From Pseudoalteromonas shioyasakiensis (GTDB lineage Bacteria > Pseudomonadota > Gammaproteobacteria > Enterobacterales > Alteromonadaceae), in assembly GCF_024518675.1 (NCBI RefSeq), contig NZ_JANIGL010000005.1:186001-250000 (forward strand): 64,000 nucleotides of DNA, written 5' to 3'. The notes under the pieces were generated by a model, which ran no database searches, was not told where the DNA came from, and saw only the letters and a program-made list of their open reading frames with translations. Below, in pieces: positions 1-11,220 of this stretch; positions within the stretch are counted from its first letter, which is position 1; each line of letters begins with the position of its first letter. Position numbers and translations under genes: made by a program.

Positions 1-1059
<1,059 letters not shown>

Positions 1060-2076
1060 TTATAAGCTTGTTGCGGTAACGGTATCGCCCGCTTGTAAAT
1101 GCAGTGCATCGGCCATTGCTTGCGGTAATGTAAGCTCTGCGCTTGCCGCATCAAAGTTTAGCTGTGCAACTGTTGCTCTAAAGTCATTTAGTTTATCGTT
1201 CGCTAACATCACAGCGGTATCGCCGTTATTGTCACCAATTTTTACAGTAAAGTTTTTCGCATTACGAATTGTTGCAATGTTGCCTACTTTTGCTTCAACG
1301 GTAGGGCCGGCATCAAAAATATCGACGTAACCGTTAAAGGTGAAACCTTCACTCTTTAATAGTTCTATTGCAGGGCGTGTATTGTCATGTACTTTACCAA
1401 TAACTGCTTGCGCGTCTTTACTTAATAAGTTGACGTAAATTGGGTATTTAGGCATCAACTCGGCGATAAACACTTTTTGGCCAATACCTGTTAAGTAATC
1501 GGCAGTTGGGAAGTCCATCGAGAAAAAATGCTCTTCAAGCCATTGCCAGAACGGGCTATCGCCATTTTCATTTGATACACCGCGCATTTCTGCAATAACG
1601 GTCTCTGCAAAACGCTCTTGATGTTGTTTAATAAACATAAAACGCGCTTTTGACAGTAGCTTGCCGTTATTGTTTTTGCGATAACCGTCTTTTAAAAATA
1701 ATGTGCATAACTCGGTTGCACCGGTGTAATCATTACACAAGGTTAGAATATCAACCGCTTTGTAAACATCTAAAGTGCGAGATGAATGAATCGCTTTGCT
1801 AAGGTGATAATGATAAAACGCATCATCAAGACCAACAGCAGCCTCAATAGCTGAAGTACCGACTACTTCACCTGTTTCGCTATCTTCAAGAACAAACAAG
1901 TAGCCTTCATCACCCGGGTGAGATGCACTTTTTGCGAATGAGCTTACTGAATGGTCTATTTTCTTTTGTAATAACGCTTCGTTATTCGGTAAAGACGTAA
2001 AGCCATGTCCCGATTCGTGGGCAATCTTCAATAAAGCTGGGTAATCACATTGCTGGATTGGGCGAAGGATCATCAT
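1060..2076 (-). CDS. astA: Arginine N-succinyltransferase AstA
   Basis: AstA transfers succinyl from succinyl-CoA to arginine, the first step of the AST arginine catabolic pathway. The 338-residue length fits the family (about 340). The N-terminus MMILRPIQQCDYPALLKIAHESG and the internal segment ISFLL-type fold with a GNAT-like acceptor site are typical; residues near 150-210 (RFMFIKQHQERF and FFSMDFPTADYLTGIGQKVFI) are strongly AstA-like. The gene sits between the astC/argD-type aminotransferase and astD on the same strand. Two adjacent ATG codons could start it. In some bacteria two AstA chains form a heteromer; only one is seen here. Confidence 0.95.
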   Translation of the reverse strand: MMILRPIQQCDYPALLKIAHESGHGFTSLPNNEALLQKKIDHSVSSFAKSASHPGDEGYLFVLEDSETGEVVGTSAIEAAVGLDDAFYHYHLSKAIHSSRTLDVYKAVDILTLCNDYTGATELCTLFLKDGYRKNNNGKLLSKARFMFIKQHQERFAETVIAEMRGVSNENGDSPFWQWLEEHFFSMDFPTADYLTGIGQKVFIAELMPKYPIYVNLLSKDAQAVIGKVHDNTRPAIELLKSEGFTFNGYVDIFDAGPTVEAKVGNIATIRNAKNFTVKIGDNNGDTAVMLANDKLNDFRATVAQLNFDAASAELTLPQAMADALHLQAGDTVTATSL

Positions 2077-2164
2077 GAGTCCGCTTGCTCCCTTATAAAT
2101 AACGGTAAAATTAGAATACTAGGGCAAGCTTGCTACTTGCCCTTAATCAGGTGAGACGCGTTGA

Positions 2165-3750
<1,586 letters not shown>

Positions 3751-4911
3751 TTAGTCAATTTTTATATGAAAGTTCTGGAAATTGGTTTTTTCTAACTGGA
3801 TTAGTTCCGATTTAGTGAAATTGAGATATTCAAACCACTGCGCAGCTTCGTCACTTTCAACCATTTGATGATCAAGCAAAGTAATATATTGAGAATAGCA
3901 TCGCGCTTTTTGTATAACTTCAGTTAAAGGTAATGGTGAATCGCCTTTTGCTAAGGGCGATGTGAGTTGTTGCATAACAAATTTAAACGGCAAAAATCGA
4001 AAAGCCATTTTGTCTATCACCTTTTCACTTACTTTTAGCGCATGCTCGCTTAATAAAGTACTTAAAAACAGTGGATCAGGTTTTAACTCCAACAAAGCTG
4101 TGTGTAAGTCTTTTTGTTGCTCTTCACGTGCAAGGGTTACTTTACGCTGCCATATAAGCTCAAAGGTTCTTAAATAAAGCCTAACTAAAGCAATTTTACC
4201 AACATCTAATAGCATACCCAAAGTAAATGCATGAATTTCATTTACGCCATTTAGTTTTGCTAACTCTTGTGCGGCAATAGCTGATGCCATTGAGTTATCT
4301 CGTAAACGGCGTTTTAACAGTGGAAATGGTTCTGTACTGTGTGGCATCCAATGTCTTACTGCAAAGGTAGGCACGACAAATTGTAAGTTATCAAGGCCAA
4401 TGTAGCGTAGCGCAAGCGATGGGCTATCAACTTTTACCGAAGTGTGCTTATTTCGTTGGGCACGGTAATAAGGTAGGTTTACAAAAGTAACGAGTTCACG
4501 GCCCAGCCAACTTAAATCATTTACAAGCGGCTCTAAGCGACCCACAGACGCAGATTTAACCGATAGAATGTCTAAAATAGCCGGTATGTTATCTTCTATC
4601 CCTATGGTTTCATGAATCACGGTATCTATATCAGCTAACTGCTTTTGCATTGCGGTTTCGATCACTTCATGCAATTGCTCACTCGCTTGTGCGCGATATT
4701 TATGATGGGCAGTACTGGATTTTTGCCGTTTTGCTTGCGCTGCAACTTCGACTTCAAGCAACGTTCGTTGCTTAATCGGCTCACCATAATCAATCTCAAG
4801 AGTGTGGATATAACCAATTTGACGCTGTGCAAAGCTATGTCCCAGCAACAGATCGTGTGCGCGTTGAGAGAGTGCTTTTGCTGTTACTTGTTGACGCAAT
4901 TTGTCTGTCAT
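3751..4911 (-). CDS. HDOD-domain protein
   Basis: A 386-residue soluble protein with an HDOD (HD-related output) domain over roughly residues 100-310. This domain is common in signalling proteins of gammaproteobacteria and lacks the full metal-binding set of true HD phosphohydrolases. The segment DILSVKSASVGRLEPLVNDLSWLGRELVTFVNLPYYR and the later FTLGMLLDVGKIALVRLYLR have the HDOD pattern, where DVGKIAL replaces the HD-type HDIGK. No receiver, GGDEF or membrane segment is seen. The N-terminal 90 residues are charged and alpha-helical with no match I recognise. It lies between pabA and astC on the same strand. Role unknown, probably regulatory. Confidence 0.75.
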   Translation of the reverse strand: MTDKLRQQVTAKALSQRAHDLLLGHSFAQRQIGYIHTLEIDYGEPIKQRTLLEVEVAAQAKRQKSSTAHHKYRAQASEQLHEVIETAMQKQLADIDTVIHETIGIEDNIPAILDILSVKSASVGRLEPLVNDLSWLGRELVTFVNLPYYRAQRNKHTSVKVDSPSLALRYIGLDNLQFVVPTFAVRHWMPHSTEPFPLLKRRLRDNSMASAIAAQELAKLNGVNEIHAFTLGMLLDVGKIALVRLYLRTFELIWQRKVTLAREEQQKDLHTALLELKPDPLFLSTLLSEHALKVSEKVIDKMAFRFLPFKFVMQQLTSPLAKGDSPLPLTEVIQKARCYSQYITLLDHQMVESDEAAQWFEYLNFTKSELIQLEKTNFQNFHIKID

Positions 4912-4957
4912 TGATTATATCTTTTGTATAAACGAAATATGGAAATTAACTCTAAGC

Positions 4958-5539
4958 CTAGAACCGAGTTAAAAAGTTGGCAAGTAATTCAAGCCCTTGT
5001 TCAGTTAAAATTGCCTCAGGGTGAAATTGCACACCTTCTAAAGCAAGGTTTGTGTGTAATAAGCCCATAATTTCATCAAACTCTCCATTTAGCGTCTGTG
5101 TCCAAGCGGTCACTTCTAACTCGCTTGGTAAGCTGTGTCGTTGCACAACTAAAGAGTGATAGCGACATACGGTCAGCGGATTTGCTAAGCCTTGAAACAC
5201 ACCCTGATTATTATGGTATATCGGCGATGTTTTGCCATGCATAACCTGCTTCGCCCGCATTATTACCCCCCCGAGTGCTTGAGCAATAGTTTGATGCCCT
5301 AGGCATATTCCTAAAATAGGATAAATCCCTTTTAACTGCTCAACAACTTGTAATGATATACCCGCCTCATTAGGCGAGCATGGCCCTGGTGAAATAACAA
5401 TATGCTGCGGGTTTAATTGCTTTATTTGTGAAATGGTTAACTCATCATTACGCTTAACTAACACCTCTTGATCTAAGCACTGAAAATACTGCACTAAGTT
5501 GTAAGTGAACGAGTCATAGTTGTCGATCATTAACAGCAT
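4958..5539 (-). CDS. pabA: Aminodeoxychorismate synthase, glutamine amidotransferase subunit
   Basis: A class-I glutamine amidotransferase of 193 residues that supplies ammonia to a chorismate enzyme. The nucleophile motif GICLGHQ and the catalytic VQFHPE are present, and the N-terminus [19 protein letters not shown] is characteristic of PabA/TrpG. The open frame extends to 5605, but family length and the conserved N-terminus favour the ATG at 5539. No strong ribosome site precedes any candidate start. PabA (folate, with PabB) is preferred over TrpG because no trp genes are near and because pabA and an argD-type aminotransferase are neighbours in other gammaproteobacteria. Some PabA proteins serve both enzymes. 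Confidence 0.88.
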   Translation of the reverse strand: MLLMIDNYDSFTYNLVQYFQCLDQEVLVKRNDELTISQIKQLNPQHIVISPGPCSPNEAGISLQVVEQLKGIYPILGICLGHQTIAQALGGVIMRAKQVMHGKTSPIYHNNQGVFQGLANPLTVCRYHSLVVQRHSLPSELEVTAWTQTLNGEFDEIMGLLHTNLALEGVQFHPEAILTEQGLELLANFLTRF

Positions 5540-5972
5540 GAAATAGATAACCCAAAAAGCATAACCAGAATAATGGGGTGGCATTCTATACCCAAACCAC
5601 CCCAAGATGCGAGCATCCTTATAATTAAAGCAATTTAAACAAGACTCAGATTACAAATCACACAGGCTCTAATACTAAAAATATCAAAAACCAGGCCTAT
5701 TTAAACTTTGAATAAACAGCTAAGAACAAAAAACCACACTACAGTTTAATTTTAAAACCTTATAACCCTCATAAGATTTAAAGTCAAGCCATTGATTTTA
5801 TTTAAAATAATAAATTAAAACCTTATAAGTTAATTGCTCATATCTAGATAAGCGACTTTCAGTGCTATCAACTCTAATATTCACTCATCGCTGCAACACA
5901 GCGTAATGCATAGACACTTATAGACGCTGTTATAGATTAGACGGCAAGCAATAAAAAATGAAGGATACAATC
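5540..5972. other. AT-rich divergent intergenic region
   Basis: Spacer between the divergent pabA and the small exported protein gene at 5973. It must hold promoters for both. It is very AT-rich and no clear operator, RNA gene or repeat could be identified by eye. Confidence 0.4.
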
Positions 5973-6257
5973 ATGAAAAATACTTTTAAAACTGCAAATA
6001 AATCAATTGTAATCGGTGTATTAATTTCAGCATTATTTAGTGCAAGTAGTATGGCAAGTGAACAGGATACCAGCCAAACAAAACTCACATCAGCCACAAC
6101 CCAAACAATAGAAGTTAAAACCAGCTTTAGTGATGATTTATCAGACACAGTGCAAAACCAGCTCAACCAAGTGAATGTAACAATTAATGAGCAAATAGAG
6201 AGCTCAATCAAGAAAATTAATCAGCAAATTTCCGCACAAATTGCGAAGTTACTTTAA
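5973..6257 (+). CDS. Small exported protein of unknown function
   Basis: Encodes about 94 residues from the ATG at 5973, which is preferred over the one at 5958 because GAAGGA lies seven bases ahead. The N-terminus is a typical signal peptide (basic MKNTFKTANK, hydrophobic core, cleavage near SSMAS-E). The mature part is rich in Ser, Thr, Gln and Asn, with a predicted amphipathic helix at the C-terminus (NQLNQVNVTINEQIESSIKKI). I recognise no family. It precedes the TraB/GumN gene on the same strand with a 36-base gap to that gene's start and may be co-transcribed with it. Confidence 0.6.
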   Translation: MKNTFKTANKSIVIGVLISALFSASSMASEQDTSQTKLTSATTQTIEVKTSFSDDLSDTVQNQLNQVNVTINEQIESSIKKINQQISAQIAKLL

Positions 6258-6293
6258 TACAAACACAAAAGCGACAAAGGAATGAGGAAAGTT

Positions 6294-7193
6294 ATGATTG
6301 ATTTACGTAAAAACCGTCTCACTAAATGCTTAATAATTGGTTGCTCTTTATTAAGCCTAAGTGCGGTAGCCCAAACATCGGTGTGGCAAGTAAGTAAGGG
6401 TGATGACAGTATTTATATTGGTGGCACTTTGCATATTTTACCAAAAGAGCAAATCCCCCTACCAAAGGAATTTGAATACGCTTATAACCATGCAGATACG
6501 GTATTACTTGAAGCTCCTATGCCAGACCCAAGTGATACGCAAGCACAAATGAACATACTAACAACCCTATCTTATAAAGACGGCGAACTGCTAGCGAATA
6601 AACTAACTCCTGAAATAGAGCAAAAACTAGAGACTAAACTCGCTGAGTTTGGCGCAAATATTAATGAACTCAATCACTTTAGACCTTTTATGGTTAGTGT
6701 TATTTTGATGTCAATGGAGCTACAAAAACAGCATCTAATTGGTGAGGGCGTGGACGCCCATTTTGTGAAACGGGCAAACACTGATGGCAAGACATTGAGT
6801 TACCTAGAAACTCTAGACTATCAGCTACAATTATTTAAACAAATGGGCGAGAATAGTGAAAGCCAATTTATCGAAAACAATTTAGCTCAGTTGAGCAATT
6901 ATGCAGAGCTATTTACTTCAATGACCGCAGCATGGCGCAGCGGCAATACCAAACAATTAAATGAGCTCGTAGTAAAACCACTACAAAAAAACGATCCGGA
7001 TACATTTAATAAATTACTAAAGCAGCGCAACTATAATTGGCTACCAAAAATAGAAGCATTATTTGGTAATCAACAAAAAGAGCTCGTACTGGTAGGCGCA
7101 GGCCACTTAGTTGGTGAGTATAACCTATTAACTCTACTCAACGAGCAAGGTTACAGCGTGACGCAAATTAGTCAACAGGATGAAGTACTATGA
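6294..7193 (+). CDS. TraB/GumN (ChaN-like fold) family protein
   Basis: A secreted or periplasmic protein of the TraB/GumN family. Hallmarks are the N-terminal GGTLHILP motif shortly after VWQVSKGDDSIYIG, the acidic LLEAPM segment, the central EGVDAHF and the C-terminal VGAGHLVG. Together these form the putative metal site shared with Tiki-type and EreA/ChaN-like proteins. An N-terminal hydrophobic stretch (CLIIGCSLLSLSAVAQ) is a signal peptide. I start it at 6294 because GAGGAAAG lies at good distance; an upstream ATG at 6282 sits directly on another purine run. Enzymatic substrate is not known for bacterial members; a metalloprotease role is inferred for relatives. The next small gene overlaps its stop codon. 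Confidence 0.8.
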   Translation: MIDLRKNRLTKCLIIGCSLLSLSAVAQTSVWQVSKGDDSIYIGGTLHILPKEQIPLPKEFEYAYNHADTVLLEAPMPDPSDTQAQMNILTTLSYKDGELLANKLTPEIEQKLETKLAEFGANINELNHFRPFMVSVILMSMELQKQHLIGEGVDAHFVKRANTDGKTLSYLETLDYQLQLFKQMGENSESQFIENNLAQLSNYAELFTSMTAAWRSGNTKQLNELVVKPLQKNDPDTFNKLLKQRNYNWLPKIEALFGNQQKELVLVGAGHLVGEYNLLTLLNEQGYSVTQISQQDEVL

Positions 7194-7381
7194 ACAAAAC
7201 TGATAAGCAAGCCATTAGCCTGTTATGTACATTTGCCTGCATAATGTTGGCCAGTGTAGTCATGCCAAGCGATGCTGCACCTGTAATTAAACAAACACAA
7301 GCAGATATTAAGCTCTATGATGAGAGAAAAAAGTCGCTCACTGTTGATTTATTATCAAACAGCCCAAGCTCTATTATGTAG
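7190..7381 (+). CDS. Small exported protein, unknown
   Basis: A 63-residue reading frame whose ATG overlaps the stop of the TraB/GumN gene (ATGA), suggesting translational coupling. The N-terminus has a hydrophobic segment (ISLLCTFACIMLASVVM) compatible with a signal peptide or single membrane anchor, followed by a short charged tail. No family recognised. Coupling and the signal-like start support it being real, but it is short. Confidence 0.5.
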   Translation: MNKTDKQAISLLCTFACIMLASVVMPSDAAPVIKQTQADIKLYDERKKSLTVDLLSNSPSSIM

Positions 7382-7428
7382 GGTTAATACTCTCTACATT
7401 ACCTGCATTCAACCTAAAGGAGCAACCT

Positions 7429-7677
7429 ATGTTAGGCGAAGACCATTCATTAACTAAAGAGTTTCCTGAATACCTGAATACGATTGCCACGCTAAACAGC
7501 GAAAGTGCTGAATTTTCAGCAAAGGCAGAACAATATGATGCAATTGATAAAGAGGTGCGTGTATTAGAACTTCAAGACGCTCCAATTGATGACCAATCAA
7601 TGCAAAAAATGAAAATTGAACGGGCCGAATTAAAAGATTGGCTGCATCACACGTTAATGAGCGCTCATTCCTCTTAA
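7429..7677 (+). CDS. YdcH-like DUF465 protein
   Basis: An 82-residue protein with the small helical-hairpin pattern of the YdcH/DUF465 family. The N-terminus EDHSLTKEFPEY and the C-terminal block MQKMKIERAELKDWLHHTLM correspond to the conserved FPEY and MKKQKLQLKDE parts of YdcH. It has a good AAAGGAG site. Function in the family is unknown; it is cytosolic with heptad-like helices. It lies downstream of the small exported gene and convergent with the thioesterase gene. Confidence 0.75.
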   Translation: MLGEDHSLTKEFPEYLNTIATLNSESAEFSAKAEQYDAIDKEVRVLELQDAPIDDQSMQKMKIERAELKDWLHHTLMSAHSS

Positions 7678-7765
7678 CCGCTTTGAGCCCACCAATGTGG
7701 GCTCTACAGCCCCCATCCACCGAGTACCGTTACTTTTTTGAATATCAAAATAAAGCTTATAATTA

Positions 7766-8167
7766 CTACTTTTGATCAGCGACTAGATGCCCACTAAGCG
7801 CAGACTTCTCTTCATTAGATAGCACTTTCTTGGTTTTAGCTTTAAAGTCATAACGTACTAAAACTGTTTTACCAATCGCACAAAGCTTACCTTGCTGATA
7901 AGCCTCTTGGCAGATAACAAATGAACTAGAACCAATATGCTCCACGATAGTTTTCACTTCAACATCATGGCCATAAAAAAGCTCACCAACAAAGCTCACT
8001 TCAACCTTGGCGATAATCAATTTCCAATCATGTGGGTTCAAGTCTGGGGTAAAAAATCTAAAAATAGGCGCTCGCGCGGCTTCAAACCATACTGGGAGTA
8101 CGGTATTGTTAATGTGTCCTAGTACATCGGTTTCGCTAAAGCGCGGTGTAATTTTTTCTACAAACAT
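7766..8167 (-). CDS. Acyl-CoA thioesterase, hotdog fold (4HBT/YbgC type)
   Basis: A 133-residue single hotdog domain. The N-terminal PRFSETDVLGHINNTVLPVWFEAAR is the classic 4-hydroxybenzoyl-CoA/YbgC thioesterase signature, with the catalytic Asp (ETDVLGH) and the following HINN turn. It should hydrolyse an acyl-CoA in the cytosol; the substrate is not predictable. It is transcribed away from the 2OG oxygenase gene at 8191 with only 23 bases between starts, so the two share a very compact divergent promoter. Confidence 0.88.
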   Translation of the reverse strand: MFVEKITPRFSETDVLGHINNTVLPVWFEAARAPIFRFFTPDLNPHDWKLIIAKVEVSFVGELFYGHDVEVKTIVEHIGSSSFVICQEAYQQGKLCAIGKTVLVRYDFKAKTKKVLSNEEKSALSGHLVADQK

Positions 8168-8190
8168 AATAAATCCAATAAAGGCAGCTC

Positions 8191-8895
8191 ATGACGGACT
8201 TTATCCGCGTTTACGATAACGCCCTAAGCAATGAATTTTGCGATAACTTTATCACGCTCTTTGAACAAAGCCCGCATCTAAAACAAGGCATGACATCTGG
8301 CGGCGTCGATTTAGCAAAAAAAGATAGCCATGATCTTTATTTAAATAACCACCCAGAATACGCCGAGCAACTAAAGCATATTCAACAAACCACCGCTGGC
8401 TATATATTTAAGTATCTGGAAGAGCATATTTTTATGATGATCGGTGCGTTTGGGCTAAAAGTGTATCATCCAAAAACAGGGGTGCCAACGGACCTAACAC
8501 AAGCTAACTTTGATGAAATAGGTAAACCACAACTCCCTTTATTAGTGCAGCAAATTTTTAGGCTCGGGAATATTCAAGCGCAAAAATATCAAACCAATAA
8601 AGGTGGCTACCCTTATTGGCATAGCGAAGTTTACCCGCAAGCTGGCCATAACGAAGCCCTGCACCGCGTGCTATTATTTATGTTTTATTTAAACGATGTA
8701 GAAGAAGGCGGTGAAACCGAGTTTTACTATCAACAGCGGAAAATATCGCCCAAAAAAGGCACTATGGTCGTAGCCCCTGGCTACTTCACCCACACCCATC
8801 GTGGCAATAAGCCCATCTCAAATGATAAGTATATTTTAACCTCCTGGGTGATGTTTAACCGCGCCGAACAAATATATGGGCAACCAAAAAGTTAA
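8191..8895 (+). CDS. 2-oxoglutarate/Fe(II) oxygenase, prolyl-4-hydroxylase type
   Basis: A 234-residue protein with the C-terminal double-stranded beta-helix of P4H-like dioxygenases. Putative iron ligands are H144 in YWHSEV and H203 in HTHRG, with K213 in NDKYILTSW as the 2-oxoglutarate carboxylate binder. The strand FMFYLNDVEEGGETEFYY is typical of the P4H alpha-subunit family. The carboxylate ligand position reads H-S-E rather than the usual H-x-D, which is unusual. The substrate is unknown. Divergent from the thioesterase gene and followed by a heptanucleotide repeat tract. Confidence 0.85.
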   Translation: MTDFIRVYDNALSNEFCDNFITLFEQSPHLKQGMTSGGVDLAKKDSHDLYLNNHPEYAEQLKHIQQTTAGYIFKYLEEHIFMMIGAFGLKVYHPKTGVPTDLTQANFDEIGKPQLPLLVQQIFRLGNIQAQKYQTNKGGYPYWHSEVYPQAGHNEALHRVLLFMFYLNDVEEGGETEFYYQQRKISPKKGTMVVAPGYFTHTHRGNKPISNDKYILTSWVMFNRAEQIYGQPKS

Positions 8896-8951
8896 AGCGG
8901 TCAGCGGTAAGCGGTAAGCGGTAAGCGGTAAGCGGTAAGCGGTAAGCGGTA
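8896..8951. repeat. Tandem heptanucleotide repeat AGCGGTA (8 units)
   Basis: Eight consecutive 7-base units directly after the oxygenase stop: the first ends in C (AGCGGTC), the next seven are perfect AGCGGTA. It lies between two convergent genes, so it is not in an obvious promoter. Such an array is prone to slippage in copy number. Confidence 0.95.
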
Positions 8952-9036
8952 AGCCAATTTGAGCGTTGCAAATTATTATGTCAACACTTAAAAAGCACTC
9001 GGGCCGCTTAAAACTTACAGCTTATGACTTATAGCT

Positions 9037-10269
9037 CTAAAATAATTGATCAAACAAATCAAACAGCTTATCGAGCTCTTCAATGGTGTTGTAATGCATA
9101 CAACCAATACGAACAACGCCGCCTTTATCTAACACTCCTAACTGTTCACATAAGCCCTGCGCATAAAAGTTACCATCCCAAACACAGATATGCTTTTTAC
9201 CTAAAAACTCAGAGACCTGACGCGGTTCAAGCCCTTCAAATGTCAGAGCGAAGGTAGGTGTTCGCTCTGATAAACGTTCTAAATCATCAATACCAAATAG
9301 CTTGATTTTAGGGTAGTTAACTAAGCGCGTAAGGAAGTGCTCACTTAAGGTCATTTCATGCTGCTTCGTTTTCACAAACGCCGCGGCTAATTTATCACGG
9401 CGCGAGTAGCTATCATCAAGCTCACTAATCTCAGCAATATAATTTACCGCAGCAATTAGACCTGCTAATGCTTCAAAGCTTTGCGTGCCGGTTTCCCAGC
9501 GACCGGGGATCACATCTTTCGCAGGTTCAACTTTGTAGGGTGTAAACCCTTCTAGGTGCTCACGCTTACCGTAAATCATGCCTAGGTGCGGGCCAAAAAA
9601 CTTATACGCAGAGCAGGCTAAAAAGTCGCAATCAAGTGCTTGTACATCCACCAGCTCATGGGGTGCATAATGAACTGCGTCAACATAAACGAGTGCTCCC
9701 ACTTCGTGAGCCATCGCCACAATACGCTTAATATCGTTAATTGAGCCTGTGGTGTTTGATGCATAGGTCACTGCTACAAGCTTAGTATTGCTTTTCAATA
9801 AGCTGGCAAAATGCGCTAAATCTAAGCTGCAATCAGCTTCATTGATACGTGCAGCATTGACTTTAACGCCTTTATCTTCGGCGGCTTGCTGCCATGACGA
9901 TACATTTGAGAAGTGATCCGCATTGGTCACAATGATTTCATCTCCCGCTTGCCAGTCACGCGAAATCGCACGACTAAAGCTAAACGTAAGGCTGGTCATG
10001 TTCGCACCAAATACAATTTGATCGCGCGACGGGGCATTGAGTAAATCAGCCGCCGCTTGGCGTGCATTTGCCACCAGCTCAACGGTTTTATCGCTTGAGA
10101 AAAACGCCCCGCCCAAGTTTGAATTGTAATAACCTAAATAGGCTGACATCGCACTAAGTACTGATTGTGGCACTTGCGAACCACCCGGGCCATCCAAAAA
10201 TATCGGTGACTTACCCGCAACTTGTTGCATTAGTGCCGGAAATTGACGACGAAGTTTAGTTAAATTCAT
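9037..10269 (-). CDS. Cysteine-desulfurase-like PLP enzyme (aminotransferase class V)
   Basis: A 410-residue fold-type-I PLP enzyme. Recognisable parts are the N-terminal FLDGPGGSQVPQSVL, the DAVHYAPHE aspartate region, and the PLP lysine in FLACSAYKFFGPHLGMIYG. It belongs to the group often annotated cysteine-desulfurase-like, close to SufS and kynureninase-type sequences. The mobile catalytic Cys loop of true desulfurases is not obvious in this frame, so the reaction is uncertain: lyase or desulfurase on a modified amino acid is possible. It begins nine bases after the stop of a 2OG dioxygenase gene, so the two form an operon and may act on the same amino acid. Confidence 0.85.
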   Translation of the reverse strand: MNLTKLRRQFPALMQQVAGKSPIFLDGPGGSQVPQSVLSAMSAYLGYYNSNLGGAFFSSDKTVELVANARQAAADLLNAPSRDQIVFGANMTSLTFSFSRAISRDWQAGDEIIVTNADHFSNVSSWQQAAEDKGVKVNAARINEADCSLDLAHFASLLKSNTKLVAVTYASNTTGSINDIKRIVAMAHEVGALVYVDAVHYAPHELVDVQALDCDFLACSAYKFFGPHLGMIYGKREHLEGFTPYKVEPAKDVIPGRWETGTQSFEALAGLIAAVNYIAEISELDDSYSRRDKLAAAFVKTKQHEMTLSEHFLTRLVNYPKIKLFGIDDLERLSERTPTFALTFEGLEPRQVSEFLGKKHICVWDGNFYAQGLCEQLGVLDKGGVVRIGCMHYNTIEELDKLFDLFDQLF

Positions 10270-10278
10270 TGCAATTCC

Positions 10279-10911
10279 TTAAGCCGTCAATACAAAGCAG
10301 TCTAGGTAACCGTCTTTACTTGCATCAATTTTATTCATTGGTGTAGCGTTGTGCCAAACTTCACGGTCATTAATAAGTGCAAACATGCCGTCTTTAATTT
10401 CCATTTTAAAACAGGGCTCAGCTTGTTTGTTTTCATAAACCAAAAGCTCACCGCCTTCTAAATTCTCGTGAGATACGCCACAAATACACACGTGATCAAA
10501 ACCATCTTGATGAATACCCTCAGGTGCCGGAGGTGTATCGCTATCAATTGCGAGCATTCTAAATTGATGAATCTCAATATCACGTTCTTCGTCTATACCT
10601 GTAATCGCACGAAACTCGTTAACGATACTTTTCATGCCTTCGCTTTGCAGTAAAGATTGCTCGAGATTTTCGTAAGTACGCTCAACATTCCCCTGAAAAG
10701 TATTAATTGAATCATCTTGCACAAAGGCTTTCGTTGCCTGTAGTTTTAATTCACCATTTTGTACTTTAATGACTGAATAACGGCGTTTACGAAACGCCCC
10801 ATCGGCATAAGGGTTTGCAGGAAGGTTAGCAAACGATGGTTTTACTGCATCAATATGAGCTTGGTTTACAAAACGTAATTGTAATAGGTTCTGGTTGTTT
10901 AATACTGTCAT
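10279..10911 (-). CDS. 2OG-Fe dioxygenase, amino-acid hydroxylase-like (IDO type)
   Basis: About 210 residues. The iron facial triad is visible as the HQD in APEGIHQDGFDHVCI and the later His in NDREVWHNATPM; the ending GYLDCFVLTA is the conserved C-terminus of the 2OG-Fe_Oxy_2 family. That family includes free L-isoleucine and related amino-acid hydroxylases. The usual Arg before the last strand is not seen (GYLDC in place of GYRD), so 2OG binding may differ. The frame opens at 10962, but the ATG at 10911 has AGGTGAGA ahead of it. Transcribed first in an operon with the PLP enzyme. Confidence 0.85.
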   Translation of the reverse strand: MTVLNNQNLLQLRFVNQAHIDAVKPSFANLPANPYADGAFRKRRYSVIKVQNGELKLQATKAFVQDDSINTFQGNVERTYENLEQSLLQSEGMKSIVNEFRAITGIDEERDIEIHQFRMLAIDSDTPPAPEGIHQDGFDHVCICGVSHENLEGGELLVYENKQAEPCFKMEIKDGMFALINDREVWHNATPMNKIDASKDGYLDCFVLTA

Positions 10912-11180
10912 AAAAATCTCACCTAAAAAATAAGAGACTAACTCATAAAAAGATGGGAGCATTTTAATGCATATAAGGGGGAATTTTTGCGCCTTTATTG
11001 AGGTAAAGGCAAGGAAATGTCTAAAATTAAGATCTAAAACTGAGATTTATTGAATTTTTAATTTAAAAATAAAAAAGCCATGAGGACTGGTTGCTTTATC
11101 AACTATAAAAGGTATTCAAGAAGTTTATGGTGCTGTTTCTAAAACCAAACATTAGTTACTACTTACTTTTTTAGATATAA

Positions 11181-11206
11181 AAAAACCCAGCATTTGCTGG
11201 GTTTTT
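11181..11206. terminator. Bidirectional intrinsic terminator
   Basis: A-run, then a six-base-pair stem CCCAGC/GCTGGG with loop ATTT, then a T-run. On the minus strand it ends the OmpA-family transcript. The upstream spacer 10912-11180 is AT-rich and otherwise featureless. Confidence 0.85.
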
Positions 11207-11220
11207 AAATCTAAATAATA

